Source of the DNA: Primulina eburnea
Lineage: Eukaryota > Streptophyta > Magnoliopsida > Lamiales > Gesneriaceae
Direction: 5' to 3'
NCBI RefSeq assembly: GCF_022965805.1
Contig: NC_133115.1
Span: 34,463,321-34,527,320 of the forward strand
Length of the DNA stretch: 64,000 bases
In this document: positions 51,501 to 64,000 of the stretch, in pieces
How the letters are laid out: the number at the start of each line of letters is the position of its first letter
How positions within the stretch are numbered: the first letter of the stretch is position 1
Translations under genes and position numbers: made by a program
The notes under the pieces: generated by a model
The model's input: the letters and a program-made list of their open reading frames with translations, nothing else
Databases searched by the model: none
Told to the model about the DNA's origin: nothing

Positions 51501-53772
51501 GTTTCCGATTTTTTTTTTAGGAACTGAAACCAGACTGTGAGTCTTCGGTTCCGTTCTAGTTTCTATTTTAGAACCAAAAACCAGTTTCTGTTTTTGAAAG
51601 GCAATTCAGTTCATGGTTCAAAGAGAACCATGGTCTAGCCTACTTTGAAGAACATATCATAAACTGAATATGGCATTCAAAGCATTTACACATTATCATC
51701 TAAGTAACCCACCTGAGCGAGCACTCATGTTTTTCAAGGTTCTTTACACAAATAAAAAAACTGATTTCCCAAAAGCCATGCAATCTCAAGCCCAAATCCT
51801 GCTTTCTAGGGGTGAGCAAAACCGAAATTGGTTCAGTTTATGATAAAAACTCGAACCAAATCAATGCTATCAGTTTTGAAAAATTGCAAACCAAACCAAA
51901 TCATTGATAATTAAAAACCAAACCAATTTGGTTTAGACAATCAATTTTAATTTTTGTTCAAATAATTTTTTTGATTATTTTTAAACATAATTTAAAATTT
52001 CTAAACTAGCTATTATAAAAATATAAATATCAATATGCATGCATATATTAAACAATGTAACATTATAACGTATGAGAATGACATTACAAATATCATTTCA
52101 AAAAAATAATTCTCAAAATGAAGTAGTTCAACTTAAGAAAAAAATTCACCATCATTCATTATCACACTAAGGAGATATATTTAACTTCTATGTCCATTCA
52201 ACTTTAGTTTAAACGACTGGAAAGCCTAAAATTTATAAAAGGAAAATCTATTATCAAAATTTTAAATACTAACGATATGATATAAACTAAAAATCAAATA
52301 ATCTATATACATATATAATAAAAAAATATTATGTATTGATGAAATCGGTTTGGTTTGGATTCTTTTAATCAAAACTTTGAACCAAAGCAATTTTTTCGGT
52401 TTGGCTAACTTTAAAACCAATCCAAACCATGATCTACTAAAAACCAATCCAAACAAGCCGCTTGGTTTGGTTTCAGCTCACCCTTCTGCTTTCTAGATTT
52501 CCAAGGTAAAGTTAATATTTTCTTGCGAAAACGAAGACTCTAACAGTGTGACCTACCTTGATGTATATTTGGTCATTTTATTGTACATTTATTAGTATAT
52601 ACCGTGTTTCCCAAATTCATGCATTATCTTCATCATTATTTCACATACTATCAAAGCTGGGGACTGGGACCAGTCGCAAACATCACAAGTTCTTAAAGAT
52701 ATAGGCACCAAATAGACTGCTGTGAGACAGGATTTCACTGTTTTAGCCTTGATCTTCATGAAGCCTAGATCTGAAGCAGAAGCCACTATATTCAAACGTA
52801 GTAAGGTTCCAAGCTACTTCAAAAGCTACAATTAGTTACTATCGACATCATTACTAGAAAGGCCAACTGCTCTTTATGCAGATATAATTCATCAATAGTC
52901 CTATCTCTAATAAGCAATAAAAAAAAAAACTCAGAGGACCTTTTATTCTATGCAAAAATACACCCGCTATTTCCTCACACGGGGAATCAATCCAGTTGTT
53001 GGGGGAAAAACGTGAGTAGTTTATAATCGAATGTATCATCATATTCTTAAAACCTTATAAGCATATCAACAAGGGTATACTTACTAAAGCCAGAAAACAA
53101 GGATAAACCCAAAAAAGAACTGAGAATCAAGTTTTATATTAGATATTTTACCCAGTTTTTGAAGCTGCTGACGAAGCATTTTCCGACGGTGCCTGAGACC
53201 CAAAAACCAGAAACATAGGTAATGAGGAATTTCAGTAAGCAACAGCCACATAAATTTTATTATAAGACGGGTGTAACAGCACACTGACCGCAACTGCTTT
53301 AGCTGTGATTTTTCCTGCCTTGCGGGTTCCCCGAATCCAACCCGGGACTGAGCTTGCATCAAATCTGATAACTAACAAAACAAAAAAAAAAAAATTGGGC
53401 ACCTTCAATATAACGTAGATACTGAAAAATAAAGCAGCAGGTATAGAATCATGAAATACAGTTGATAGTAAGATCACGCGAGACCCAAAAGAAACTTTTA
53501 ATAAAGGCTTAAAAAAAAGTAAAAAGCCGCTGAATGAGCAAAAAAAGCTGAATAGCGCATAATTTCCCCGAACAGTTGCCATCAAAATCTAATTTTTTTT
53601 AACCTTTTCAATAAATTCTTGGATTTAGTCAGCAACCATGATTCAACATATGTAAAATCGAAGTCTAGAATACAACACCTGGAACGGAACAACGAACAGA
53701 AAATTTATCGGAGAGGTCAGGGAACGTAGCCGAGATTGATGCCATTCCAACTGACTGCAACATGACGGCCAT
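48570..53772 (-). CDS. Plastidial pyruvate dehydrogenase E1 component, subunit beta (four exons, 396 aa)
   Basis: Exons are 53772-53679, 53371-53289, 53192-53152 and 49542-48570, phases joining to 396 aa. The first three encode a weakly conserved transit peptide ending [19 protein letters not shown]. The large last exon is the complete E1-beta core, starting [20 protein letters not shown] and ending [10 protein letters not shown], with [15 protein letters not shown], the glycine-rich [19 protein letters not shown] and the conserved [11 protein letters not shown]. Together with E1-alpha it decarboxylates pyruvate using thiamine diphosphate, feeding plastid acetyl-CoA for fatty-acid synthesis. 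The closeness to plastid rather than mitochondrial E1-beta is clear in the core. Intron 3 (49543-53151) is 3.6 kb and carries MITEs. The start at 53772 is the first ATG ([10 protein letters not shown]). Confidence 0.95.
50991..51310. mobile_element. MITE-like element in the PDH E1-beta intron
   Basis: Inverted ends TTGTGTTTGGTATG and (from the right) TTGTGTTTGATATG differ at one base; about 320 bp, non-coding. It sits within a region of AACCAAACC/GGTTC-type repeats that may be an older element. I could not define a target duplication. Confidence 0.5.
51809..52485. mobile_element. hAT-like MITE in the PDH E1-beta intron
   Basis: About 677 bp with ends GGGGTGAGCAAAACC and, from the right, AAGGGTGAGCTGAAACC. 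The direct repeat CTGCTTTCTA occurs on both sides (51799-51808 and 52486-52495), which includes an 8-bp hAT-type target duplication. The interior is full of AACCAAACC-like motifs and has no coding sequence. Confidence 0.8.
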
Positions 53773-54316
53773 GATTCCTGTGCGAGATGAGGAGCACGTG
53801 TTCGTATGGATGCGTGAAAGAAAGGGAAAATAAAATGGGTCAGAATCAGATGGTGGGATAGAAGAGACAGTGCTTCTATAATAAAGGGAAAGTTGGGGCG
53901 GAGATACAGATGCGAATTGGTGGCAATGGCGATGAAACCAAAGAGGATACACACCCGTATTTTTTGCTCTCTATTTACTTTGCCGTGCGTGTTTAATTGG
54001 GTTCAACTGTCACACCAATTAATTAACCAACTCATCACCTTTTGCAAGTATCTCTCTATTTAGCCTTTGTTCCCGATTTCTCATATGTATTTTCATTAAA
54101 ATGTTTTTTTATGTACAACGAGCTGAAATTTCTGAAAATCTGTGGAGATATTGATATGAGGGACAAATTTCGGATCAATCAAATTAATATTTAGAACCTA
54201 CAAATTCTAGTCATCCAATTCTTGGTCTAGTGACACTGTCGTCCCAATAAGAAGTTGGGTTCTTGAATCAGAAAATTTTAGTCACCTGTCTCTTAGCCTA
54301 GTGTCACCAGCGTCCC
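53773..54316. other. PDH E1-beta 5' flank and tandem repeat
   Basis: Promoter and 5' UTR of PDH E1-beta probably lie here. From about 54198 a tandem repeat begins, which the copia element interrupts. Confidence 0.45.
54198..54316. repeat. Tandem repeat left of the copia insertion
   Basis: Units of about 75-80 bp share TTTTAGTCACCTGTCTCTTAG-like and GTCCCAATAA blocks. The continuation lies at 59463-59525, so copia inserted inside the array. Confidence 0.75.
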
Positions 54317-54774
54317 TGTTAGATTATTCACCGATTGATCACTTTATCAACACACACAAGAATGTAACCCCTTTTGTCACAACTCACGCGAACACGAGAG
54401 ATTACGTGGTTCGGTCAATCGACCTACGTCCACGGGAGGAACAAACCAAATATTATTCACCACACTTGAGTGTACAAAATACAAGAGTTCTTCCTATCCG
54501 AGCAAAAGTATTTTTCCTATCACTCAACAACATACACTTTCTTCTTCCTTGCTACACTCGTGTATTCTGTTTGGTTTCTTAGAGCTAGAATTGATTTCCC
54601 TTGCACGCATGTGAAAATCCCTTATCCCCATATATGTGTAGCCTCTGCCTGTTAGTTTCCGAACAGATCTTAAGCTGGCCAACCGTTCCCAACTGTCTTC
54701 TAACTTCCGGTAGTTGCACACACAGACACCTACAATCCACCTCTTTAGTGTTTTGGTGACACATGCATCCATCA
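54317..54774 (-). repeat. Copia 3' LTR
   Basis: 458 bp, TG...CA bounded, partner of 59005-59462. Confidence 0.94.
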
Positions 54775-54778
54775 ATCT

Positions 54779-57700
54779 TCACCTTGTGTCCAAAACAAGC
54801 TTTCCTGGTTGCTCCTCCTCAATCCCCCGAAAGGGAGATTTTTTTTTTTCTGTCAAGTTTACCAAGTCTAGGCATTTCCTAAATTTGGTTTGAGGTAAAG
54901 CTTTGGTTAGCATATCTGCTGGATTGTTGTCCGTAGATATCTTCTGGACTCCAACATTTCCCTTTAAGATTATATCTCTCACAAAATGTAGCTTGACATC
55001 GATGTGCTTACATCTTTCATGAAACACTTGATGTTTCGTGAGATGTATAGCACTTTGACTATCACAATTCACCACTATCTGCTCTTGCTCCATACCGAAT
55101 TCTTCCACTATTCCTTTGAGCCAAATTGCTTCCTTTATAGCTTCTGTAAGGGCTATATATTCTGCTTCTGTGGTTGACAAGGCAACCACTGATTGTAATG
55201 AGGCTTTCCAACTTATGGTAGTCCCAAAGAAGGTGAAGACATAACCTGTTAATGACTTCCTTGTGTCTAGGTTCCCAGCATAATCTGAGTCTACGAAACC
55301 TTCCAGTGGCTGGTTTACCCTTTCTTGTTTTCGGAACACTAGACCTAATTCAGTAGTTCCCTTCAAATATCACAAGATCCACTTCAGTCCTTCCCATTGC
55401 ATTTGCCCTGGATTAGCCATAGACCTCGATATTAGGCTTATTGCATATGAAAGATCTGGTCGGGTGCATACCATTCCATACATTACACATCCCACACCAT
55501 TTGCATAGGGCACACTTCTCATTATCCTTTTTTCTTCTTCTCCGTGCTCATGAACGTCTTCCAGCACCAACTCGACAAAAAAAAATACATTCCTTCATGT
55601 AAAAGAAGAAAAGCTTTGGGTATGCCCGGTATGCTGATGACATGCTTTTTTCTATCAAAAGGGGAGAAGATTCCGAAAGAACATATCGCGTGTTTAGATC
55701 CTTTTTTCAAAAAGCGGTAACAGATTTAAAGCTGTTGATCCATGGATAACTTGAAGTGTTGTCCTATTGGTGTAGAGACTTGTTTGGACTCATGCATCCT
55801 AAACCTTTCTAGGACCTTTCTGATGTAACTTGCTTGATTGAGGAACAAGGTTTTCTCTCTTCTGTTTCTGATATTTCCATGCCCAAAATTCTTCTGGCCT
55901 CCCCCAATTCCTTCATATCGAATTCAATGTTCAAGAGCTTCTTGAGGACTTGAAGTTCTTTAGTGTTGGTGCTTGTTATTAGCATGTCATCAACGTATAG
56001 TAATAAGAAGGTAGTGGTTTTATTGCTTGTCCTTTTCATGTAGACACAGCTGTCAAAAGAGCTTCTGATGAAATTTATTCTTGTCATAAACTCATCAAAT
56101 CTTTTGTACCACTGTCGAGGACTTTGTTTTAGGCCATAGAGTGATTTTCTTAGCACACAAACCTTATTCTGGTCCTTTGTTTCAATAAAACCTTGGGGTT
56201 GATCCATAAATATGGTTTCCTCAAGATCACCATGAAGGAAGGCAGTTTTTACATCAAGTTGCTCTAATTCAAGATCAAATTGTGCCACTAGTGCCAGCAG
56301 CAATCTTATAGACGTATGTTTGACAACTGGTGAGAAGATCTCATTGAAGTCCACCCCTTCGACTTGAGTGAAACCTTTGGCAACTAATCTCGCCTTGAAC
56401 TTTGGTCTTTTGTCTTCCGTGTTAGCTTCCTTGATTTTGTATACCCACTTGGATCCCACCACTTTATGTCCCAATGGTTTATCTACCAGCTGCCAAGTTT
56501 CATTTTTTATTAGAGAGTCGATTTCTTCATTCATGGTTCTCAACCATTCGTGCTTGAATTTTCCACTTACAGCTTCATGGTAGTTGGAAGGTTCGTGTAG
56601 ATTCACACTTTCAGCTGTAACTAGTGCATAAGATACCAGGTCAGCTTGTCCATACCTTTGTGCTGGTCTTATGATTCTCCTCTCTCTGTCTCTTGTAAAC
56701 ATGTATGTGCTGGTGTCCTCATCACAGTGTATTCCCAAATCCGATTCCTCAGTTTCAGTACTGTCATTAGGTGTTGCTTCTTCACTTTTATCTGAAGGTT
56801 CCTTTGGATTCTTCACCTCAAATTGTGAGCTAGGATTTGGACTAAGGTTTCTCTCAGGAGTGTCTTGCATTTGTTCATATCCCACTTTTGATTCTTCAAA
56901 AGTGATATCCCTGGTATTAAAACATCTTGGTCGAGTAGCTTCAAGATTCCATACTTTGTATCCTTTAATACCATCGGGGTATCCAATGAAGATGCACCTT
57001 AGGGCCCTTGGTTCAAGTTTATCTTGTTTTACGTGGGCATAGGCAAGGCAGCCAAAAACTCTTAAGTTTGAATAATCTGATGGGGATCCACTCCAAAGTT
57101 CCATTGGAGTTCTGTAATTCAATGCTGTAGAAGGGCATCTATTGATCAAGTATGCTGCTGTTGCTACAGCTTCCCCCCAAAAGGATTTTGGTAGCTTTGC
57201 ATTTAGTAGCATACATCTGACTCTTTCAAGCAAGGTGCGATTCATCCTTTCGGCTGTCCCATTTCCTGCGGTGCACCCGGGACTGTCCTATGCCTCGTAA
57301 TTCCCTTAAGTTTGCATAGTTGGTTGAACTGATCTGACAGATACTCAAGGCCTTTATCGGACCTTAGATGTTTCAGCCTTTTGTTCAGTCTGGTTTCCAT
57401 CAATTGCAACCACTCCTTGAATTTTCCATAAGCTTCACCTTTGGATTTCAAAATATATACCCAAAGTCTTCTCGAGTAGTCATCTATGATGCTCATAAAG
57501 TACCTTCCTCCTCCATGTGTTGACGTTCTTGCAGGCCCCAGAGATCCGAGTGTACATACTCAAAAGGGCCACTAGTTGAATGTTTTCCTGTCTCGAACTG
57601 AACCTTTTAGATTTACCAAGTATGCAATATTCACATGATTCTAAACTTTGGATTGAGTCACCACAGAGAAGATTTTGTTTAGCTAGCTCAGTCAATCCTT

Positions 57701-58955
57701 TTAAACCCACATGACCAAGTCTCCTATGCCATAATTTTGTTGCATCTTCACTTCTATGGACGGCTGATGAAGATCCTATCACTGTATTTGCTTGTAGAAT
57801 GTATAATGAATTTTTCCTGACTGCTTTCATCACTACAAGTTGTCCACTTGAGACTTTAATAGTTCCTGCATCAGATTTGAAGGAGTATCCTTGTGATTCG
57901 AGAGTTCCCAAGGATATTAGGTTTCTTTTGAGTTCGGGTACAAATCTGACTTTATGTAAAAGTCTGTCCACCCCATCATACATTCTTAATCTTATGGACC
58001 CAATTCCTTTTACCTGGCATGACTTGTTATTTCCCAAGAGAACAAGGCCTTCCTCTGAGTCAGTAAGGTGTTCAAACCACGATTTTGTGGGGCACATATG
58101 GAATGAACAACCGGAATCTAAGATCCATTCATTCTCTGACTCTAGATTAGTGACAACAAGTGCTTCAGCTTCTTCATATTTATCCAATACTACTGCTGCC
58201 TCTCCGTCCCCTTTTGGTTTCTCATGTGGTATGTACTTTCTTTCAGGGCAGTTCCTCTTGAAGTGTCCTTCTTTATGACAATGAAAACACTTGTATTTTG
58301 TTTGGCTTTTCGATCTCGATCTGCCCTTTAGATTAGGCTTGTGGTTTCTTCTTTCCGGTCTTCCCCGAACAGAGAGTCCTTCACCTTTGATTTCTTCATT
58401 TTGGAGTTTCCTTTGAAGTTCCTTGGCATTTAGTGAAGCCTGAACTTCTTCAAGTGTAATGGACGATTCTCTTCCATACAACATTGTATCCTTGAAATTC
58501 TCGAAGTTCTTCGGCAGGGCATTCAACAAAATCAAAGCCTTGTCTTCATCTTCTAACTTTACTTCAAGGTTTTCGAGATCATCAAGAATCTTTATAAACT
58601 CATCAATTTGGTCTCCAAGATTCTTGTCGTCCCTAATCTTGAAGGAGTAGAGTCTTTGTTTCATATACAAGCGGTTGGCCAAGGACTTTGTCATGTATAA
58701 CTTTTCAAGTTTCAACCACATAGCAGCAGTCCTTTCTTTGGCCACTTCTCTCAGTGGTTTATCTCCAAGACACAATATTATGGCACTCTGGGCTTTAGCA
58801 AGAATATCATCACCTACGCTGGCTGAAATTTCTTCTTTTCTTTTCAAGGCTTCACTCAGCCCTTGCTGCACGAGAACGGCTTGCATCTTGATTCTCCACA
58901 GTGAGAAATCATTCTTTCCGGTGAACTTTTCTACATCAAACTTCATGGATCCCAT
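54779..58955 (-). pseudogene. Copia gag-pol, broken by frameshifts, a stop codon and an insertion
   Basis: From the ATG at 58955: a gag domain (MKFDVEKFTGKNDFSLWR), zinc knuckle CFHCHKEGHFKRNC, protease WILDSGCSFHMC, integrase HHCC-region LWHRRLGHVG, integrase core (SIIDDYSRRLWVYILK), RT (KTAFLHGDLEETIFMDQP; YVDDML) and RNase H ([24 protein letters not shown]). Single-base frameshifts lie near 57600, 57266 and 55870. A TGA at 55372-55370 interrupts the RNase H lead-in where Arg is expected, and about 190 bp of foreign sequence sits at about 55548-55742. This copy cannot make a complete polyprotein. Confidence 0.93.
55548..55742 (+). pseudogene. Foreign reverse-transcriptase fragment inserted in copia pol
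   Basis: On the plus strand, opposite to copia, one reads NVFQHQLDKKKYIPSCKRR, then with a one-base shift GYARYADDMLFSIKRGEDSE and YRVFRSFFQKAVTDLKL. The YADD active-site motif and its context resemble group II intron-type RTs (maturase/LtrA-like), as found in plant mitochondria, rather than copia RT (YVDD). The matching copia sequence is missing or displaced at this point. Organellar origin is inference; boundaries are approximate. Confidence 0.6.
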
Positions 58956-59004
58956 TTTGCGAAATTCTTGATTCGTGGTTTCGATTCCCACATACGGCGC
59001 CACT

Positions 59005-59462
59005 TGTTAGATTATTCACCGATTGATCACTTTATCAACACACACAAGAATGTAACCCCTTTTGTCACAACTCACGCGAACACGAGAGATTACATGGTTC
59101 GGTCAATCGACCTACATCCACGGGAGGAACAAACCAAATATTATTCACCACACTTGAGTGTACAAGATACAAGAGTTCTTCCTATCCGAGCAAAAGTATT
59201 TTTCCTATCACTCAAGAACATACACTTTCTTCTTCCTTGCTACACTCGTGTATTCTGTTTGGTTTCTCAGAGCTAGAATTGATTTCCCTTGCATGCATGT
59301 GAAAATCCCTTATCCCCATATATGTGTAGCCTCTGCCTGTTAGTTTCCGAACAGATCTTAAGCTGGCCAACCGTTCCCAACTGTCTTCTAACTTCCGGTA
59401 GTTGCACACACAGACACCTACAATCCACTTCTTTAGTGTTTTGGTGACACATGCATCCATCA
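59005..59462 (-). repeat. Copia 5' LTR
   Basis: 458 bp; 7 substitutions from the 3' LTR, six of them transitions. Confidence 0.94.
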
Positions 59463-59831
59463 GTCCCAATAAATAAATGTGATCTCGAACCGAAATTTTA
59501 GTTACCTGTCTCTTAGCCTAGTGTAGGAATTAGTTCAAACAATTATGGGATTCTACTCATATTATAAGATATCTGTACAACGTTGGTTCCTATCAAAGTA
59601 TCCTATAATTATAAACCAAGGAAGAAGACAGTGATGTACAGCTACTGCGAACCTTTGAGTAGAAATAAATCAATCAATCCATCGTCACAAGTACATCACT
59701 TTCAATATTTATGCAACTCTTGGTCATGATAAATTAAACGAGCAATCAAAGTGGGCTCTTAAGAAAATATAGTATGAATATTAAACTGCCGCTGGCATGG
59801 GAGGCAGTTGCCCGAGTATGGAGCCACAGTT
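59463..59831. other. Right half of the tandem repeat and glycolate oxidase 3' flank
   Basis: 59463-59525 completes the repeat interrupted by copia (TTTTAGTTACCTGTCTCTTA). The rest is probably glycolate oxidase 3' UTR. Confidence 0.55.
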
Positions 59832-62632
<2,801 letters not shown>

Positions 62633-64000
62633 CTCGGTAGATGATGAACGTCACAAGTTCCCTTCGGATCTTGATTAAAAAAATGGAAACGAAATACATA
62701 TCAGATCATCGATATTGTATTGGTTTTTAAGCCAAAAATATATTTCTCCAAACATTTATTACTGCCTGGTGGGGAAAAACGAGGACACTATTATAGTCAC
62801 AGTACAAAATCAGCAACACTTTCATCTGAGCTATTAAAAACTTGTCCCAGGTTTCCTTACAACTACCGAAAGTCAGATATATGCTCAAAAAAAAAAAAAA
62901 AAAAATCGTGCACGAACCAGAATTTTGTTCTTGAAAACTCGTAAGCGTCACTGTGACTAACAAGGCATAAATACAATACTCATGCATCGGAAAACTGTGA
63001 TATCTCTGATCTTAATTAGCTGGTTAAAGGGGTAAGCATTTCTTATGATTCAGTATTGCCAGAAACAAAGACAGACACCGATTCTTCAAATAGAATTGAT
63101 CAAGTCAAACAAGAAACTGACAAAATTAAATACACCAAGCTCAATGTTCACATGAGATAAATAACTTAATCCGATAAGAATCAAATTCTTGAAGTAATAA
63201 AGCCCAAAACCAGAACTTAAACAAAACATAACAACACTCTTCACTTCCAAGAAAGAACCATTTCACCAAAAACCCACCACTCGAAATAGAAACATTCTGT
63301 AAATGAAAGAAGAGAGAAACAGAGGAGCCAAGATTAGCAGAAACAAACCTTTTGACTCAACAGTAATGAGATGAGTGACTGCAAGGAAACCAAATAAGGG
63401 AACTCTAGTACCGTAGTACTGGATAAGCTTGAAAGAGAGGAACAAGGAAAACACCGATAAATAATTATTATATAAAATTCACGAGAATCTTATATAATAT
63501 TGATGATGAAGACAAATTGGGTGAGGTTCACAGAAGGAGTGGCACAAAATTGAGGATGAGTATTTGGAGGTAAGAATTCGAAACCAAATCCCGTCAGGAC
63601 CAATTTCTGCCACACGCTTCATTTGTGCTTCAAAGTCTCTCTTCATAAATCTTCCCTCTTTGTATTAATTTTTTCAACTCATTCGCGATGCTCAAACACA
63701 TCATGCCTCATAATTATATAGATCATCTCTTTACTTGTCTCAACCTCCTAATTTTGTAAAATATCAACTGTTCCTTCTTACGACACACCATTTTGGACAA
63801 AAAAAAATCATATGAATTGGAAACAATTAATGATTTTGAAGAATGTAAACGCGTAAATCTGGAAAGCAGATAAAGAAAGTTTTTTTTTTTTTAAAGCAGA
63901 TAAAGAAAGTTGCGAAGTCCGCGAACTCTTAGGAATGAGCGCATTCAATCTCCAACAAGCGAAACGTGAACTGAGAATTATGCGTGGCAAATGAAACTGG
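62633..64000. other. Glycolate oxidase leader intron, promoter and right-edge flank
   Basis: On the minus strand a likely non-coding exon ends at about 63350 (TCAAAAG|GTTTGTTT), and an acceptor-like AATCAAG lies at about 62669. A leader intron is therefore probable. No further gene is recognised to the window edge. A short direct repeat of GCAGATAAAGAAAGTT lies at about 63867-63912. Confidence 0.45.

Larger units (their letters stand above)
54317..59462 (-). mobile_element. Ty1-copia LTR retrotransposon, full length, coding region disrupted
   Basis: Two 458-bp LTRs (54317-54774 and 59005-59462) differ at seven positions by my count. They are flanked by the perfect target duplication GTCCC (54312-54316 and 59463-59467). 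The coding strand is minus, so 59005-59462 is the 5' LTR. A primer-binding-like sequence (GTGGCGCCGTATGTGGG) follows it. Gene order gag, protease, integrase, RT, RNase H is that of copia. With a typical plant LTR rate of about 1.3e-8 per site per year, 1.5% divergence would be about 0.6 million years, a rough inference. Confidence 0.95.

Overview
The window looks like nuclear DNA of a flowering plant, probably an asterid and perhaps from the Lamiales. The evidence is intron-rich plant-specific genes (ethylene receptor, NCED, glycolate oxidase, plastid pyruvate dehydrogenase E1-beta, PAM2/RRM protein, exopolygalacturonase), an AT-rich background and abundant plant transposons. The clade assignment is inference only. 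Exon joins were deduced by hand from GT/AG sites, reading phase and family conservation.

Layout: 85-1022 (-) is the 5' part of a gene resembling SCD2, running off the left edge. 2653-4361 (+) is a four-exon exopolygalacturonase. 5009-9436 (-) is a ten-exon CID-type PABP-interacting RRM protein with a decayed TRIM retroelement in one intron. 11036-17315 holds two adjacent Helitron-like elements, the larger carrying an RPA1-like gene. 17950-24700 (-) is a complete six-exon ETR1-type ethylene receptor (738 aa) whose last intron is 3.4 kb and holds a hAT-like MITE. 26326-32130 is a composite non-autonomous LTR retrotransposon with three LTRs, two internal regions and one flanking target duplication. 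Its internal regions are arrays of short stem-loops. 32131-41402 is intergenic, with an intact TRIM and at least five copies of a GAGACGGTCTCAC-ended MITE family. 41403-43241 (+) is an intronless NCED with G-box/ABRE and TATA motifs upstream. 43242-48569 is AT-rich intergenic DNA. 48570-53772 (-) is plastidial PDH E1-beta with a 3.6 kb MITE-filled intron. 54317-59462 is a full-length Ty1-copia element with intact LTRs and target duplication but a disrupted gag-pol, into which a foreign reverse-transcriptase fragment has inserted. 59832-62632 (-) is an eleven-exon peroxisomal glycolate oxidase with one GC-AG intron.

The host genes do not form an operon or an obvious cluster. Two touch plant hormones: ETR1 senses ethylene, and NCED commits carotenoid cleavage to abscisic acid. 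Two are central metabolism: PDH E1-beta supplies plastid acetyl-CoA, and glycolate oxidase acts in photorespiration. Their proximity is probably incidental. The most unusual structures are the stem-loop arrays, the three-LTR element, the RPA-carrying Helitron and the YADD-type RT fragment inside the copia element.
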